64,000 nucleotides of DNA from Paenibacillus sinopodophylli (lineage in GTDB: Bacteria; Bacillota; Bacilli; Paenibacillales; Paenibacillaceae). Both the position numbers and the translations under genes were made by a program. The stretch lies in assembly GCF_005930355.1 (NCBI RefSeq), contig NZ_VDBO01000005.1, positions 62,001 to 126,000 on the forward strand, read 5' to 3'. The notes under the pieces were generated by a model, which was given only the letters and a program-made list of their open reading frames with translations, was not told where the DNA came from and did no database searches. Of this stretch, positions 17,074 through 25,510 are shown piece after piece (position 1 is the first letter of the stretch; the number at the start of each line of letters is the position of its first letter).

Positions 17074-17829
17074 ATGGGATATCCAAGTACAACGGTGAAG
17101 AGCAAATGGGTAAAAACGAAATGGCTGCTTAAAAGGGCAAGTATACGAAAATATGTTCCTCACACGTTACTATTTAACCGAGGCAACCTCAGCAGTATGC
17201 TATCTCGATATTCAACCGTCTATTTCAAACCTACCGGCGGCACAGGCGGCTTTAATATTAATCGTATAAAAAAGCTGGAGAAAGGCTATCAAATTCAACT
17301 TAACGCAAAGAAAAAGCGTTATGCGACAGTAAATGCTCTCCATAACCAATTGAGGAAACGTACATCGGGGCAATCCTATTTGCTGCAAAAGGGCATTCAA
17401 CTAGCCACTGTAAATGGCAGACCCTTCGATATCCGCGTCATGGTTCAAAAAACGAACGGCGGCGTATGGAAGAGCACTGCGATTTTCACGAAAGTAGGAA
17501 TGCCCGGGAAAGTCGCGACAAACTACCATCAAGGCGGTGATCTGGGATACTTTCGGAAAACGTTGTCTAAAGCAGGCTTCAGCAAGAACACGATCGATCG
17601 GAAAGAGAAAGAGTTAAAGGAGCTTGGCAAATCTGTCGGCCAATTATTTGACAAGCATAGCAGCGGATTTCGAGAGCTGGGTCTCGACGTTGCCTTAGAT
17701 AGAAAGGGTAACGCTTTTATTCTTGAAGTGAATACAAGACCTCAGTTCTACCCATTGAAGCAAATGAAAGACAAAAGCATGTATCGCAGCATCATGTCCT
17801 ATGCCAAGCAATACGGAAGAAAAAGGTAG
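17074..17829 (+). CDS. YheC/YheD-type ATP-grasp protein
   Basis: The 251-residue protein matches the ATP-grasp part of YheC/YheD spore-coat-associated proteins: KWLLKRASIRKYVPHTLLF, VYFKPTGGTGGFNI (glycine loop), GRPFDIRVMVQK, and LGLDVALDRKGNAFILEVNTRPQF carrying the metal-binding Glu and Asn. The substrate is unknown. It is shorter than typical YheC/D proteins (about 350-450 residues) because the N-terminal region is missing. GGGGGAGG lies 8 bases before the ATG at 17074, better placed than for the GTG at 17065. It is monocistronic with a terminator immediately after. Confidence 0.88.
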   Translation: MGYPSTTVKSKWVKTKWLLKRASIRKYVPHTLLFNRGNLSSMLSRYSTVYFKPTGGTGGFNINRIKKLEKGYQIQLNAKKKRYATVNALHNQLRKRTSGQSYLLQKGIQLATVNGRPFDIRVMVQKTNGGVWKSTAIFTKVGMPGKVATNYHQGGDLGYFRKTLSKAGFSKNTIDRKEKELKELGKSVGQLFDKHSSGFRELGLDVALDRKGNAFILEVNTRPQFYPLKQMKDKSMYRSIMSYAKQYGRKR

Positions 17830-17837
17830 ATGTAAAG

Positions 17838-17873
17838 AATGACCGCGTGTTGCCTAGACGGCACGCGGTCATT
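17838..17873 (+). terminator. Terminator after the ATP-grasp gene
   Basis: AATGACCGCGTG pairs perfectly with CACGCGGTCATT across a 12-base loop, 8 bases after the stop codon. Confidence 0.7.
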
Positions 17874-18000
17874 CTCATGGAAGCATGTTGGTTGGACTTG
17901 CTCTAACAACAAGAGCCGGGAGGCCGTACCGGACGCGGGTTGAAGAGCTGCTACAGGTTGCCGGAAGGCGGGCTGCATCTGCCTAAATTGGCTAATCCGT

Positions 18001-18303
18001 TTAAATGATCGCTCCGATATCATGCTGGCCGACGATAAGCTTAACCGGCTCTAAGTAAACCCGCGTGAGCGTCGGTCGCGCGACGAGATCGATTTCGATA
18101 TCCGCGATTTTATAACGAGCGATTTTGCCATCCCTTTTATCGTAAACGACATTGAATTCCTTCAATCCTACTTGTTGAATCAGAACGGAGGACCCGATCG
18201 ACAAGGCAGCCGTTTCGAACTCCCCATGATCGAACAACACTTCCGAGATAATTTCTTCGTCCATATCCACAATCGTGACCTGTTGGCAAAACTGGTATTG
18301 CAT
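18001..18303 (-). CDS. Hypothetical protein, 100 aa
   Basis: This small soluble protein has alternating acidic and hydrophobic residues (VDMDEEIISEVLFDHGEFE) and a beta-rich pattern. It has no signal peptide, Cys pair or helix-turn-helix. The start is well supported by AAAGGAGATGT before the ATG. I do not recognise the family. It stands alone between the ATP-grasp gene and the VOC gene. Confidence 0.7.
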   Translation of the reverse strand: MQYQFCQQVTIVDMDEEIISEVLFDHGEFETAALSIGSSVLIQQVGLKEFNVVYDKRDGKIARYKIADIEIDLVARPTLTRVYLEPVKLIVGQHDIGAII

Positions 18304-18436
18304 TCGTAGACATCTCCTTTAGGTGGTATTGATGCAGTATGAGCGGAGTGGATGGCCCATGCCGCTCTTCTTACTTTATCGGATAAATCGGGCTGCCCGT
18401 GTAGCGTGATTTTGACCTATGTACAAAAAAAGGGTT

Positions 18437-18456
18437 GGAAAATCGACATCTTTTCC
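18437..18456 (-). terminator. Possible terminator after the VOC gene
   Basis: Read on the minus strand, GGAAAA...TTTTCC is followed by AACCCTTTTTTT. The stem is only 6 bp, but the T run is long and it lies about 100 bases after the VOC stop. Confidence 0.45.
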
Positions 18457-18553
18457 GGCTCTATTGCCGATGTACTTTACATCTTAATATTGCGGAGTCA
18501 GGTTCGCATGAGCAGCTAATGATGAATAAAGGTCTATATCACATGCTGGTTAG

Positions 18554-19030
18554 TCAGCCGTTAGAATAATTGGAATGGATCTTGGTAGACCTATCAAAAT
18601 CAACCTCTTCAATAAACTCGATAACTTCTCCGTTGGGACTGTGGATGACAGCATTTTTCACTACAAGAGGCGGTTCGCCAAGAGATAGGTAATCCGGTTC
18701 GATAAAAGCCTTTGCTCCATGAGCAAGGGCTTTTTGATACATGTCATCTACGTTATCTACATAGAAGGCGAAATGTAATAACGCTCCGTGAGCAATCTCT
18801 TCTTCAGACGTTGCTCTCTTCCCTTGTGCTGGAATGACTGCATCGTTATCAAAGATCTCAATGCAGGTTCTTAGGTCAGGTGAAATCAGCATAGATGCTT
18901 CTTTAATTTGAAATAAGGGCAGACTCCAATGATGACCTAACTTGAATCCCAAAACTTCAATATAAAATGAAAGGGTTGCTTTATAGTCTTTAGCTTGGAT
19001 CGCTATATGTGAAAGTCCTTTTACGCTCAT
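18554..19030 (-). CDS. VOC-superfamily (glyoxalase/dioxygenase fold) protein
   Basis: This 158-residue single VOC unit starts with LSHIAIQAKDYKATLSFYIEVLGFKLGHHW and ends with NAVIHSPNGEVIEFIEEV. The N-terminal His and the C-terminal Glu of the metal site are present. The middle segment (ALLHFAFYVDNVDDMYQKALAHGA) is typical. The substrate cannot be inferred. The gene is divergent from the Lrp-type regulator at 19190, which suggests regulation by it. Confidence 0.87.
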   Translation of the reverse strand: MSVKGLSHIAIQAKDYKATLSFYIEVLGFKLGHHWSLPLFQIKEASMLISPDLRTCIEIFDNDAVIPAQGKRATSEEEIAHGALLHFAFYVDNVDDMYQKALAHGAKAFIEPDYLSLGEPPLVVKNAVIHSPNGEVIEFIEEVDFDRSTKIHSNYSNG

Positions 19031-19189
19031 CTATAGTCACTCCCTTAAATGTTTTGTGTTTATTATAGTTGCTTTAAAACTTGAGATACATGCAAAAGAT
19101 AAGTATTTTATAGTAAAATGGTTATTTAATATAAGGTATTTCAATTGGATGGGTTTATTATAGTAAATAGAGTTTTTGGGGGGCTTGAT

Positions 19190-19624
19190 ATGGAACATCA
19201 TATGGATGACATTGATAAAAAAATCATGACATTACTTCAGTACAATGCACGAATGCCCATATCTCAAATCAGTAAAGAGGTTTCGATGTCGCAGCCATCC
19301 ATTAAAGAAAGAATAATTAAACTGGAAGAAAAAAATATTATTTCTGGGTATTATACAGCTTTCAATTTGCGTGATCTGAATCGAGGCACGACCACTTTTA
19401 TTCTAATAAAAACAGAACAGTGCCAAGCACTCACTGAATTTTGTGAAAATGCTATGGAAGTGACTGATTTATTTCGTATTAGTGGAGAATATAATTATCT
19501 CATTAAGGTACAAACTGCATCTATTGAGGAGCTTGCTGAATTTCAAGATCGCCTCATCAAGTTCGGGCCTTCAAAGTCTCATATTAGTTTAAAAAATATG
19601 TTGGAAAACAGGGTTTTGCTGTGA
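19190..19624 (+). CDS. Lrp/AsnC-family regulator
   Basis: From the ATG at 19190 the protein has 144 residues. An N-terminal helix-turn-helix (DDIDKKIMTLLQYNARMPIS, then SMSQPSIKERIIKLEEKNII) is followed by a RAM/AsnC ligand domain (RISGEYNYLIKVQT). An upstream GTG/ATG-less extension to 19145 lacks a ribosome binding site, while GGGGGG precedes 19190. The MFS exporter starts 43 bases downstream on the same strand and the VOC gene is divergent, so both are candidate targets. Confidence 0.9.
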   Translation: MEHHMDDIDKKIMTLLQYNARMPISQISKEVSMSQPSIKERIIKLEEKNIISGYYTAFNLRDLNRGTTTFILIKTEQCQALTEFCENAMEVTDLFRISGEYNYLIKVQTASIEELAEFQDRLIKFGPSKSHISLKNMLENRVLL

Positions 19625-19667
19625 ATGGATAGAATGCTACAACACAGAAAGGAGCAAGGCAGACATA

Positions 19668-20927
19668 ATGACACCAACCGATGAGCATCAAAAAAAACAT
19701 TGGAAACGGGATATTATTATCTTTTTGAGTAGTCAGACCTTATCGTTATTCGGTTCCTCACTCGTTCAATATGCTATTATGTGGTACATTACGCTGACTA
19801 CAAAATCAGGCATGATGATGACGTTATTTATTGTCTGCGGGTTTATTCCAACCTTTCTATTATCGCCATTTGCAGGTGTGTGGGCGGACCGTTTCAATCG
19901 GAAACATCTTATATGGATAGCAGATGCTATGATTGCTATTGCGACACTGCTTCTCGCGATCACGTTTTTACTTGGCTACAACGAGATTTGGCTATTGTTT
20001 GTCATTGCTGCTGTCCGCGCGCTTGGAGCGGGTATTCAGGCGCCGGCAGTTGGGGCAATATTGCCTCAAATCGTGCCAGAGGATAAGCTTACGAAAGTAA
20101 ATGGAATAAACGGAAGCCTTCAAGCGCTCATGATGTTTGTTGCGCCGATTGTAAGTGCGACGCTGCTTACCATGGCAACCATTGAAGCCATTTTCTTTAT
20201 CGATGTCGTAACAGCGGCGATAGCAATCTTTACACTATTGGTCTTTCTGAAAATACCGTTGCATAAAAAGGCGTCTGATACGCAAACAACCAGCTATTTG
20301 GAGGATTTCAAACAAGGTTTAAGCTATATTAAAAATCACAGCTTTCTCAAAACCTTTTTTATATTTTTCGCCTTCTTCTTCGTGTTGATGGCGCCGGCTG
20401 CCTTTCTAACACCTTTGCAGGTGACACGCAGCTTCGGAGATGATTATTGGCGATTGACCGCTATTGAAATTGCTTTCTCAATCGGGATGATGCTTGGTGG
20501 AGCCTTTATCGCATCATGGGGCGGCTTCCGTAATAAAGTATATACGATGACCATCGCTAACTTGATTATGGGCGTTTGTACGATCATTCTAGGGATTGCT
20601 CCGCTATTCTGGATTTACTTAGCTGCGATGGCTGTATTCGGCGTGGCTGTGCCCATCTTTAATACACCAACGACTGTCTTGCTGCAAGAGAAGGTGGACC
20701 CCGATTACATGGGGCGTATATTCGGTGTATTCGGTATGATATCGACTTCAATGATGCCAATCGGGATGCTTATATTTGGTCCGCTTTCGGATGTGGTTAA
20801 GATTGAAGGACTTCTCATCGGGACTGGCTTGTTCATGGTCATCCTCTCCATTGTCTTTATTCGCAATAAACGTTTGGTTGAAGCGGGAATGCCGGCAACC
20901 AAGGATGCTTCACAAGAGCAGAAGTGA
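19668..20927 (+). CDS. MFS efflux transporter (MefA/EntS-like, MFS_3 type)
   Basis: The 419-residue protein has about 12 hydrophobic segments. The TM1-TM2 region (SSQTLSLFGSSLVQYAIMWY) and the loop motif GVWADRFNRKHLI match MFS_3 transporters such as macrolide-efflux and enterobactin-efflux proteins. The substrate is unknown. AAAGGAG lies before the ATG. It is co-directional with and close to the Lrp regulator, so it is probably an Lrp-controlled exporter. A bidirectional terminator follows. Confidence 0.9.
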   Translation: MTPTDEHQKKHWKRDIIIFLSSQTLSLFGSSLVQYAIMWYITLTTKSGMMMTLFIVCGFIPTFLLSPFAGVWADRFNRKHLIWIADAMIAIATLLLAITFLLGYNEIWLLFVIAAVRALGAGIQAPAVGAILPQIVPEDKLTKVNGINGSLQALMMFVAPIVSATLLTMATIEAIFFIDVVTAAIAIFTLLVFLKIPLHKKASDTQTTSYLEDFKQGLSYIKNHSFLKTFFIFFAFFFVLMAPAAFLTPLQVTRSFGDDYWRLTAIEIAFSIGMMLGGAFIASWGGFRNKVYTMTIANLIMGVCTIILGIAPLFWIYLAAMAVFGVAVPIFNTPTTVLLQEKVDPDYMGRIFGVFGMISTSMMPIGMLIFGPLSDVVKIEGLLIGTGLFMVILSIVFIRNKRLVEAGMPATKDASQEQK

Positions 20928-21018
20928 ACGAGGTACGGTGACAGTAAGGCGGGGAGCATAGGGGGACAGCGCGAGCATATATCCCGCTTACCCAATCGCA
21001 GATAGATTTAACTTTAAG

Positions 21019-21050
21019 AAGGGCGACGGGATACAATCCTGTTCGCCCTT
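21019..21050. terminator. Bidirectional terminator between the MFS and GH43 genes
   Basis: AAGGGCGA...TTCGCCCTT, with an inner CGGGA/TCCTG pairing, is followed by TTTCT on the plus strand. It lies between two convergent genes and can serve both. Confidence 0.75.
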
Positions 21051-21089
21051 TTTCTATAATAATCTTTCACCCTCAATAGCTCATCAAGC

Positions 21090-22220
21090 TTATTCGACTG
21101 TAACGACGCAAGCAACATATCTGCCATGCTGACCAGGTAAGCCGAGATTAGGCGTACCATCTTCATTCCAGTCCATACGCTGGATACGTGTATGTCGATT
21201 GGGATCATACAGCGGCTCGCCATCGATTTCCTTATAAGAGCGCGCATGATAGACGAGTATATCACCTTCTCCAGCTTCATCACGGGTAAAGCTATTATGG
21301 CCAGGGCCGTACTCGCAGGCTGCCGGATGGCTGCTGAACAGGGGCACTGGGGATTTGGTCCATGATTCAGAATTCAGCAGATCGCTGGTCGCTGATGCGG
21401 TGAGCAAGCCCATACAATATCGATCATCGGTTGCGCTTGCTGAATAGGTCATGAACACGCGGCCGTTCCGCACAAGCACAGCGGGTCCTTCATTTACTTT
21501 ATGGCCTTGCTGCTCCCATTCAAGCACTGGAGACGCGATAAGGACTTGCTCGCCTTCAATCGTCCAAGGATTGCTCATGCGTGCGATGTAGAGGCCCGAT
21601 ACCTCATCGATCTGTGCCCAAGCCAAGTAACGAATGCCGTTTACTTCGAAAGTGGTGGCGTCCAGCGTGAAACTCTCGAAATTCATAACGATTTTGCCTC
21701 TTTCAAGCCATTCCCCTGTGCATGGATTATCTGCTCCACATTCCAGTACATACTGACGAATTGCCCATTTGTCTTCAGCTGTTCCGGCTGCAAAGTAGAT
21801 GTACCACTGTCCTTCGATATAATGCAGCTCCGGCGCCCATATATGGTTGCCCATCTCCCCGGCAGCATGCTTGGTCCAAATGACGGTTTCTATTGCAGTG
21901 GCAAGTCCTGAAAGCGTTTGCGATCTACGCAGCACGATTCGGTCATATTCAGGTACGGAGCCTGTGAAGTAATAATAACCGTCTGTGTGCTTGATGATGT
22001 AGGGGTCAGCACGGTTCAAAATAAGCGGGTTTGGATATTCTCCCCCGGCCAGTACTCCCTGTACGACGAATATATCTGGTTTGTCGTATTGTTCGGTCTT
22101 GATCTGCTCCCAGTTAACTGGTGTATGCTCCCCATCTCCCGTATCGATCGTTGCAGGAAGGTTAGGATGACTGCCGATGGCAGTAGATAGATATATTTCT
22201 ACAGTTGAAGTGGTGGACAA
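21090..22220 (-). CDS. GH43 glycoside hydrolase (arabinofuranosidase/xylosidase-like), no signal peptide
   Basis: The 376-residue enzyme has the GH43 five-blade pattern. The probable catalytic base is D72 (NRADPYI), the pKa modulator D187 (LDATTF) and the general acid E244 (NEGPA). Residues about 10-42 (LPATIDTGDGEHTPVNW) look like the end of a bacterial Ig-like (Big_4) domain fused to the N-terminus, but no signal peptide precedes it. The enzyme is therefore either cytoplasmic or an N-terminally shortened descendant of a secreted one. The TTG start has AAAGGAG 10 bases upstream. GH43 enzymes cut arabinose- or xylose-containing glycans. Confidence 0.9.
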   Translation of the reverse strand: MSTTSTVEIYLSTAIGSHPNLPATIDTGDGEHTPVNWEQIKTEQYDKPDIFVVQGVLAGGEYPNPLILNRADPYIIKHTDGYYYFTGSVPEYDRIVLRRSQTLSGLATAIETVIWTKHAAGEMGNHIWAPELHYIEGQWYIYFAAGTAEDKWAIRQYVLECGADNPCTGEWLERGKIVMNFESFTLDATTFEVNGIRYLAWAQIDEVSGLYIARMSNPWTIEGEQVLIASPVLEWEQQGHKVNEGPAVLVRNGRVFMTYSASATDDRYCMGLLTASATSDLLNSESWTKSPVPLFSSHPAACEYGPGHNSFTRDEAGEGDILVYHARSYKEIDGEPLYDPNRHTRIQRMDWNEDGTPNLGLPGQHGRYVACVVTVE

Positions 22221-22371
22221 GCTGCTTCATCTCCTTTGTTGCTTATATATCATTCCGCGTGCAGCGGCTTCGTTTCATTATAAAAGATGCGGGCAAATCC
22301 GCCAACTGGAGATTAGGTTCATTTTCACACTACTCAAGATGGAAATAAATCATTGATTTTATAGTTCTCTA

Positions 22372-22385
22372 ATGTAATATTACAT
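22372..22385. promoter_or_regulatory. Perfect ATGTAATATTACAT palindrome, probable PadR operator
   Basis: This 14-base perfect dyad lies about 27 bases before the padR-like start. It has the ATGT...ACAT arms known for PadR-family operators, so autoregulation is likely. Confidence 0.6.
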
Positions 22386-22411
22386 GTGTGGAATATAAGG
22401 AGTGATTAATA

Positions 22412-22984
22412 ATGAATCGTCTATCTAACGTGGAATTTATGTTGCTGCATATTATTGCAGAATCCAAACAAGCATCAGGGTATCAAATCAATAAGTTAAT
22501 AGAGCTTAGAGGTTATAGGGAATGGGCAAATATAGGCACGACTTCTATTTACTCCGGATTGCAGAAACTGAAAGAGAAACAACTGATCCGATCCGAAGAT
22601 GCAGGTCATAAGACAGGTAAAGGACCCTCCCCCTCCATGTATGTTCTGATGGAAGCGGGTTTAGAAACATTAAGAAATGAAATCATCATAAGCCTATCCA
22701 CTACGCGGGAGAGGGATAACCGTTTCGATCTTGGAGTCGGGGCGCTTCCTTTTATAGGAAAACATGAAGCTGCAGCAGCTTTGGGAAAACGGAATGACTT
22801 TCTGGAGGAGACATTGAGAAGCATATACGAGAAATATGAATCCCAAGGCGGTGATCGATTGCCGTTGCATGTTAGGGCTCTTTTTCTTCACCCGATGAGT
22901 CTTATCCGGCATGAACAGACATTTGTTGCAGAACTGATTAGTGAATTAACAAAGGAAATGGAGAGACATGACCATGGTTATTGA
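22412..22984 (+). CDS. PadR-family regulator
   Basis: The 190-residue protein has an N-terminal PadR winged helix (VEFMLLHIIAESKQASGYQINKLI; TTSIYSGLQKLKEKQLI) and a helical C-terminal dimerisation domain. PadR proteins are usually repressors that respond to small molecules. The 3' end overlaps the BtrH-like gene, so the two are co-translated. The palindromic promoter region (around 22370-22390, ATGTAATATTACAT) fits PadR operators, which commonly contain ATGT-ACAT dyads. Confidence 0.9.
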   Translation: MNRLSNVEFMLLHIIAESKQASGYQINKLIELRGYREWANIGTTSIYSGLQKLKEKQLIRSEDAGHKTGKGPSPSMYVLMEAGLETLRNEIIISLSTTRERDNRFDLGVGALPFIGKHEAAAALGKRNDFLEETLRSIYEKYESQGGDRLPLHVRALFLHPMSLIRHEQTFVAELISELTKEMERHDHGY

Positions 22985-23954
22985 AAATTTCACTCCTTTT
23001 AAGGGAGAACATTGCGAGACTACAGCGATGGGCAATCTCTTGCAGCATGAAGGGATTCAATTATCGGAGCCGATGTTATTCGGTATTGGACAAGGCCTTG
23101 GGTTCATTTATTGGGATTCGAAGGGGATGGACTTTCCTTTCATTGGAGGCAGAGTAAAGCCGGATGAATTGTCTGCTTGCATAGCATCTCGGCTTAATTT
23201 GACGATGACTGTGCAAGAAACCTCATCTGTCACAAAAGCGATGCACAACGTACGGAACCGTATCGAGCAGGGGAAGCCTGTAGGACTTAAATTAGATTCG
23301 TATTATTTGGATTATTTTACGAACAAAATACATTTTGCAGCGCACTATGCAGTGATATACGGAATGGATGATGAATACGCCTATATGTCAGATACAAACC
23401 AACAAGGCGGTCTTGTAAAAGCGCGATTGTCGAATTTGGCTGCGGCTAGAAACGCAAAGGGAGCTATGAGCTCCAAAAATCTCTCCTTTGTGATCGAGCA
23501 AACAGAAACCCTCCCATCACTTGTACCCGTTATACGGTCATCCCTTATCAATAATGCGCATGACTATTTAAATCCGCCCATCCGCAATATAGGAAACAAA
23601 GGGATCAAAAAAATGAGCGCTGAGATTGTGAATTGGCCTTCCAGGAGCAAAGATTTAGAGAAAGATCTGTGTTTGACCTCTTTATTAATGGAAAGAGCCG
23701 GAACCGGCGGTGCTTTGTTTCGAAACCTGTATCGAGATTTTCTGAAAGAGTGCCTTGATTTGTTCAGCGATTCTAAATTAGAGCAGGCATATTTTAGGTT
23801 TGTGGAGATCGCGCCGATGTGGAGCAGTGTGTCTGCGTCAATTGATCATGCAGGAAGAACGGGCAATCAACAGGAGTTAAGGCGTGCATCCGAGTTGTTG
23901 GCCGACATTGCGGAGAGAGAACGAGTGGCAATGGAATGGATAGGGAGCCTTTAA
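22968..23954 (+). CDS. BtrH N-terminal-domain protein (cysteine acyltransferase fold)
   Basis: The 328-residue protein matches the BtrH_N/DUF4872 family: FKGEHCETTAMGNLLQHEG with the conserved Cys, LSEPMLFGIGQGLGFIYW, then HFAAHYAVIYGMDDEYAYMSDT. BtrH in butirosin biosynthesis transfers an acyl group from a carrier protein to an aminoglycoside. Most homologues are uncharacterised. The start overlaps the PadR stop (ATG at 22968; the ATG at 22974 is equally possible). No acyl carrier or aminoglycoside gene is nearby, so the role here is open. Confidence 0.85.
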   Translation: MTMVIENFTPFKGEHCETTAMGNLLQHEGIQLSEPMLFGIGQGLGFIYWDSKGMDFPFIGGRVKPDELSACIASRLNLTMTVQETSSVTKAMHNVRNRIEQGKPVGLKLDSYYLDYFTNKIHFAAHYAVIYGMDDEYAYMSDTNQQGGLVKARLSNLAAARNAKGAMSSKNLSFVIEQTETLPSLVPVIRSSLINNAHDYLNPPIRNIGNKGIKKMSAEIVNWPSRSKDLEKDLCLTSLLMERAGTGGALFRNLYRDFLKECLDLFSDSKLEQAYFRFVEIAPMWSSVSASIDHAGRTGNQQELRRASELLADIAERERVAMEWIGSL

Positions 23955-23955
23955 C

Positions 23956-24102
23956 TTTGGCGAATGGACGCCGTTTATCTTATTGTCGGTGGTATCGGGT
24001 ATCAACTGTGTGATCTTCGCATTGGATGTCATTAATTCTGTTCTGATCTTAATGAAGCCAAGGAAAGCTGTGTTCTATAGAGTCTATTACCAGGCGAAAT
24101 GA
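23956..24102 (+). pseudogene. C-terminal remnant of a membrane protein
   Basis: An in-frame stretch of 48 codons without a start reads FGEWTPFILLSVVSGINCVI and continues with LDVINSVLILMKPRK to a TGA. It looks like the last transmembrane helix and basic tail of a larger protein whose 5' part is gone. The family is not recognised. Confidence 0.45.
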
Positions 24103-24172
24103 CACACCAAAATCTATTAATCTCCATATGATAGCAGTGAATCTACTAAATCATATGAAGGAGATGATAGGA

Positions 24173-24601
24173 ATGTCGGGAAAAGGGGGAAGTAAGTGCG
24201 GAGGAAAACGAAGCTCAGGCAACAAAGGCTCCAAGAACCGAAGTCATGGGGATAGAAGCGGAGGCTACAGTAGTGGAGGAAATAAAAGCTGCGGCAGTAA
24301 TACTGGCAGCAAAAACAGCAGTGTCCTGAACATTCTTCTCAACATTGGTGTAGGGACAGCTAATATTCGTATCCATTTCGATGGGACATCGCATGTAGGC
24401 ATCTATATGGGCATTTCAGAGGGCAGCGTCATTCTAAATGTAAAAGGCATCATAACGTATATCAAACTGCTTTCGATAACGGCCGTGGAGGTTGGCGTCA
24501 AACAGAATCGAAAGCGGTGCTCGAAACAGACTGGGAAACAGAACTGGAAACAGAATCGAAAACAGAGTGGAAAACAGTCTTGGAAATGCAAAAAAAGATA
24601 G
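24173..24601 (+). CDS. Low-complexity basic protein, possibly spore-coat related
   Basis: From the ATG at 24173 (AAGGAG 9 bases upstream) the protein has 142 residues in three parts. The first is a Gly/Ser/Lys/Asn-rich N-terminus of about 45 residues (GGYSSGGNKSCGSNTGSK). The second is a core of about 55 residues (VGTANIRIHFDGTSHVG, EGSVILNVKGIITYIKL), which resembles a small five-stranded barrel of the LSm/DUF2642 type. The third is a basic C-terminal tail of imperfect KQNRKQSGKQ-like repeats. Such composition is common in spore coat proteins, but the assignment is inference. The tail repeats may vary between strains. Confidence 0.65.
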   Translation: MSGKGGSKCGGKRSSGNKGSKNRSHGDRSGGYSSGGNKSCGSNTGSKNSSVLNILLNIGVGTANIRIHFDGTSHVGIYMGISEGSVILNVKGIITYIKLLSITAVEVGVKQNRKRCSKQTGKQNWKQNRKQSGKQSWKCKKR

Positions 24602-24793
24602 GTTTCTTAAATGGGACAGCCCTCTCGGCGTTTGATAGTCGTCGACTGGGCTTGTTCAGTCTTAGATCAAAGCAGCGTAAATACATAGCAGAGGTGATCT
24701 AGAATGACAAGAGTGCGTGATGTGAGACTTTTCATTTCCATTTTCGTATAAAATTAGGGGATTACCATTACGAAACGAACGGAGGAGCAGCAA

Positions 24794-25510
24794 TTGCGTT
24801 TGATCTTAGAGAATATCGTCAAGCAGTTTGAGGATAAACAGGTGCTTCAAGGAGCAGGCTTTACCTTTGAGAAGGGGAAGATCTATGGGCTGCTAGGCCG
24901 TAACGGAGCAGGCAAGACGACGCTGTTCGACTGCTTGAGTGGAGAGAAGGATATGGATGGCGGGCAGGTGCTGCTGGAGGAGAATGGCCGCACACGGAAA
25001 ATAAGCGAGCAGGATGTTGGGTATGTGTATTCACTTCCGATTCTGCCAGAGTTCCTGACGGGCTTCGAATTCGTGAAGTTTTTTATGGATATCAATCGGG
25101 ATAAGGTGCGGATGGAGCAGACGATTGACGAGTATTTTGACATGATGAGCATGACAGCAGAGGATCGCCACCGATTGATTAAAGGCTACTCGCATGGGAT
25201 GAAGAATAAACTGCAGATGCTGCTATTTCTCATCACGAAGCCGCCGGTCATTCTGCTCGATGAACCGCTCACCTCCTTCGATGTTATTGTTGCTCTGGAG
25301 ATGAAGAACATGCTGAAAGAAATGAAGAGGGATCATATTCTCATTTTCTCCACACATATTTTGCAATTAGCTTCCGATCTATGTGATGAGTTAGTTGTAT
25401 TGAACAAAGGTAAGCTGTCAGCCGTACCATCAGAGCTGCTGCATAGCACGGAGTTCGAGCAATCCGTCATTAACCTGCTGAAGGATGAGACGCATGCTGA
25501 GAACCATTAG
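24794..25510 (+). CDS. ABC transporter ATP-binding protein
   Basis: The 238-residue ATPase has Walker A GRNGAGKTT, a signature YSHGMKNKLQM (degenerate compared with LSGGQ), Walker B VILLDEPLTSFD and the H-loop FSTH. It is typical of ABC-2-type exporters. TTG is the start, with GGAGGAG 8 bases upstream. The downstream membrane gene overlaps its 3' end, so the two form one transporter. The substrate is unknown. Confidence 0.92.
   Translation: MRLILENIVKQFEDKQVLQGAGFTFEKGKIYGLLGRNGAGKTTLFDCLSGEKDMDGGQVLLEENGRTRKISEQDVGYVYSLPILPEFLTGFEFVKFFMDINRDKVRMEQTIDEYFDMMSMTAEDRHRLIKGYSHGMKNKLQMLLFLITKPPVILLDEPLTSFDVIVALEMKNMLKEMKRDHILIFSTHILQLASDLCDELVVLNKGKLSAVPSELLHSTEFEQSVINLLKDETHAENH

Noticed and set aside
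24498-24702. Frames on both strands over the basic tail of the low-complexity protein
   Set aside because: The repeated tail keeps several frames open by composition. Only the frame with AAGGAG and a continuous N-terminus is credible.
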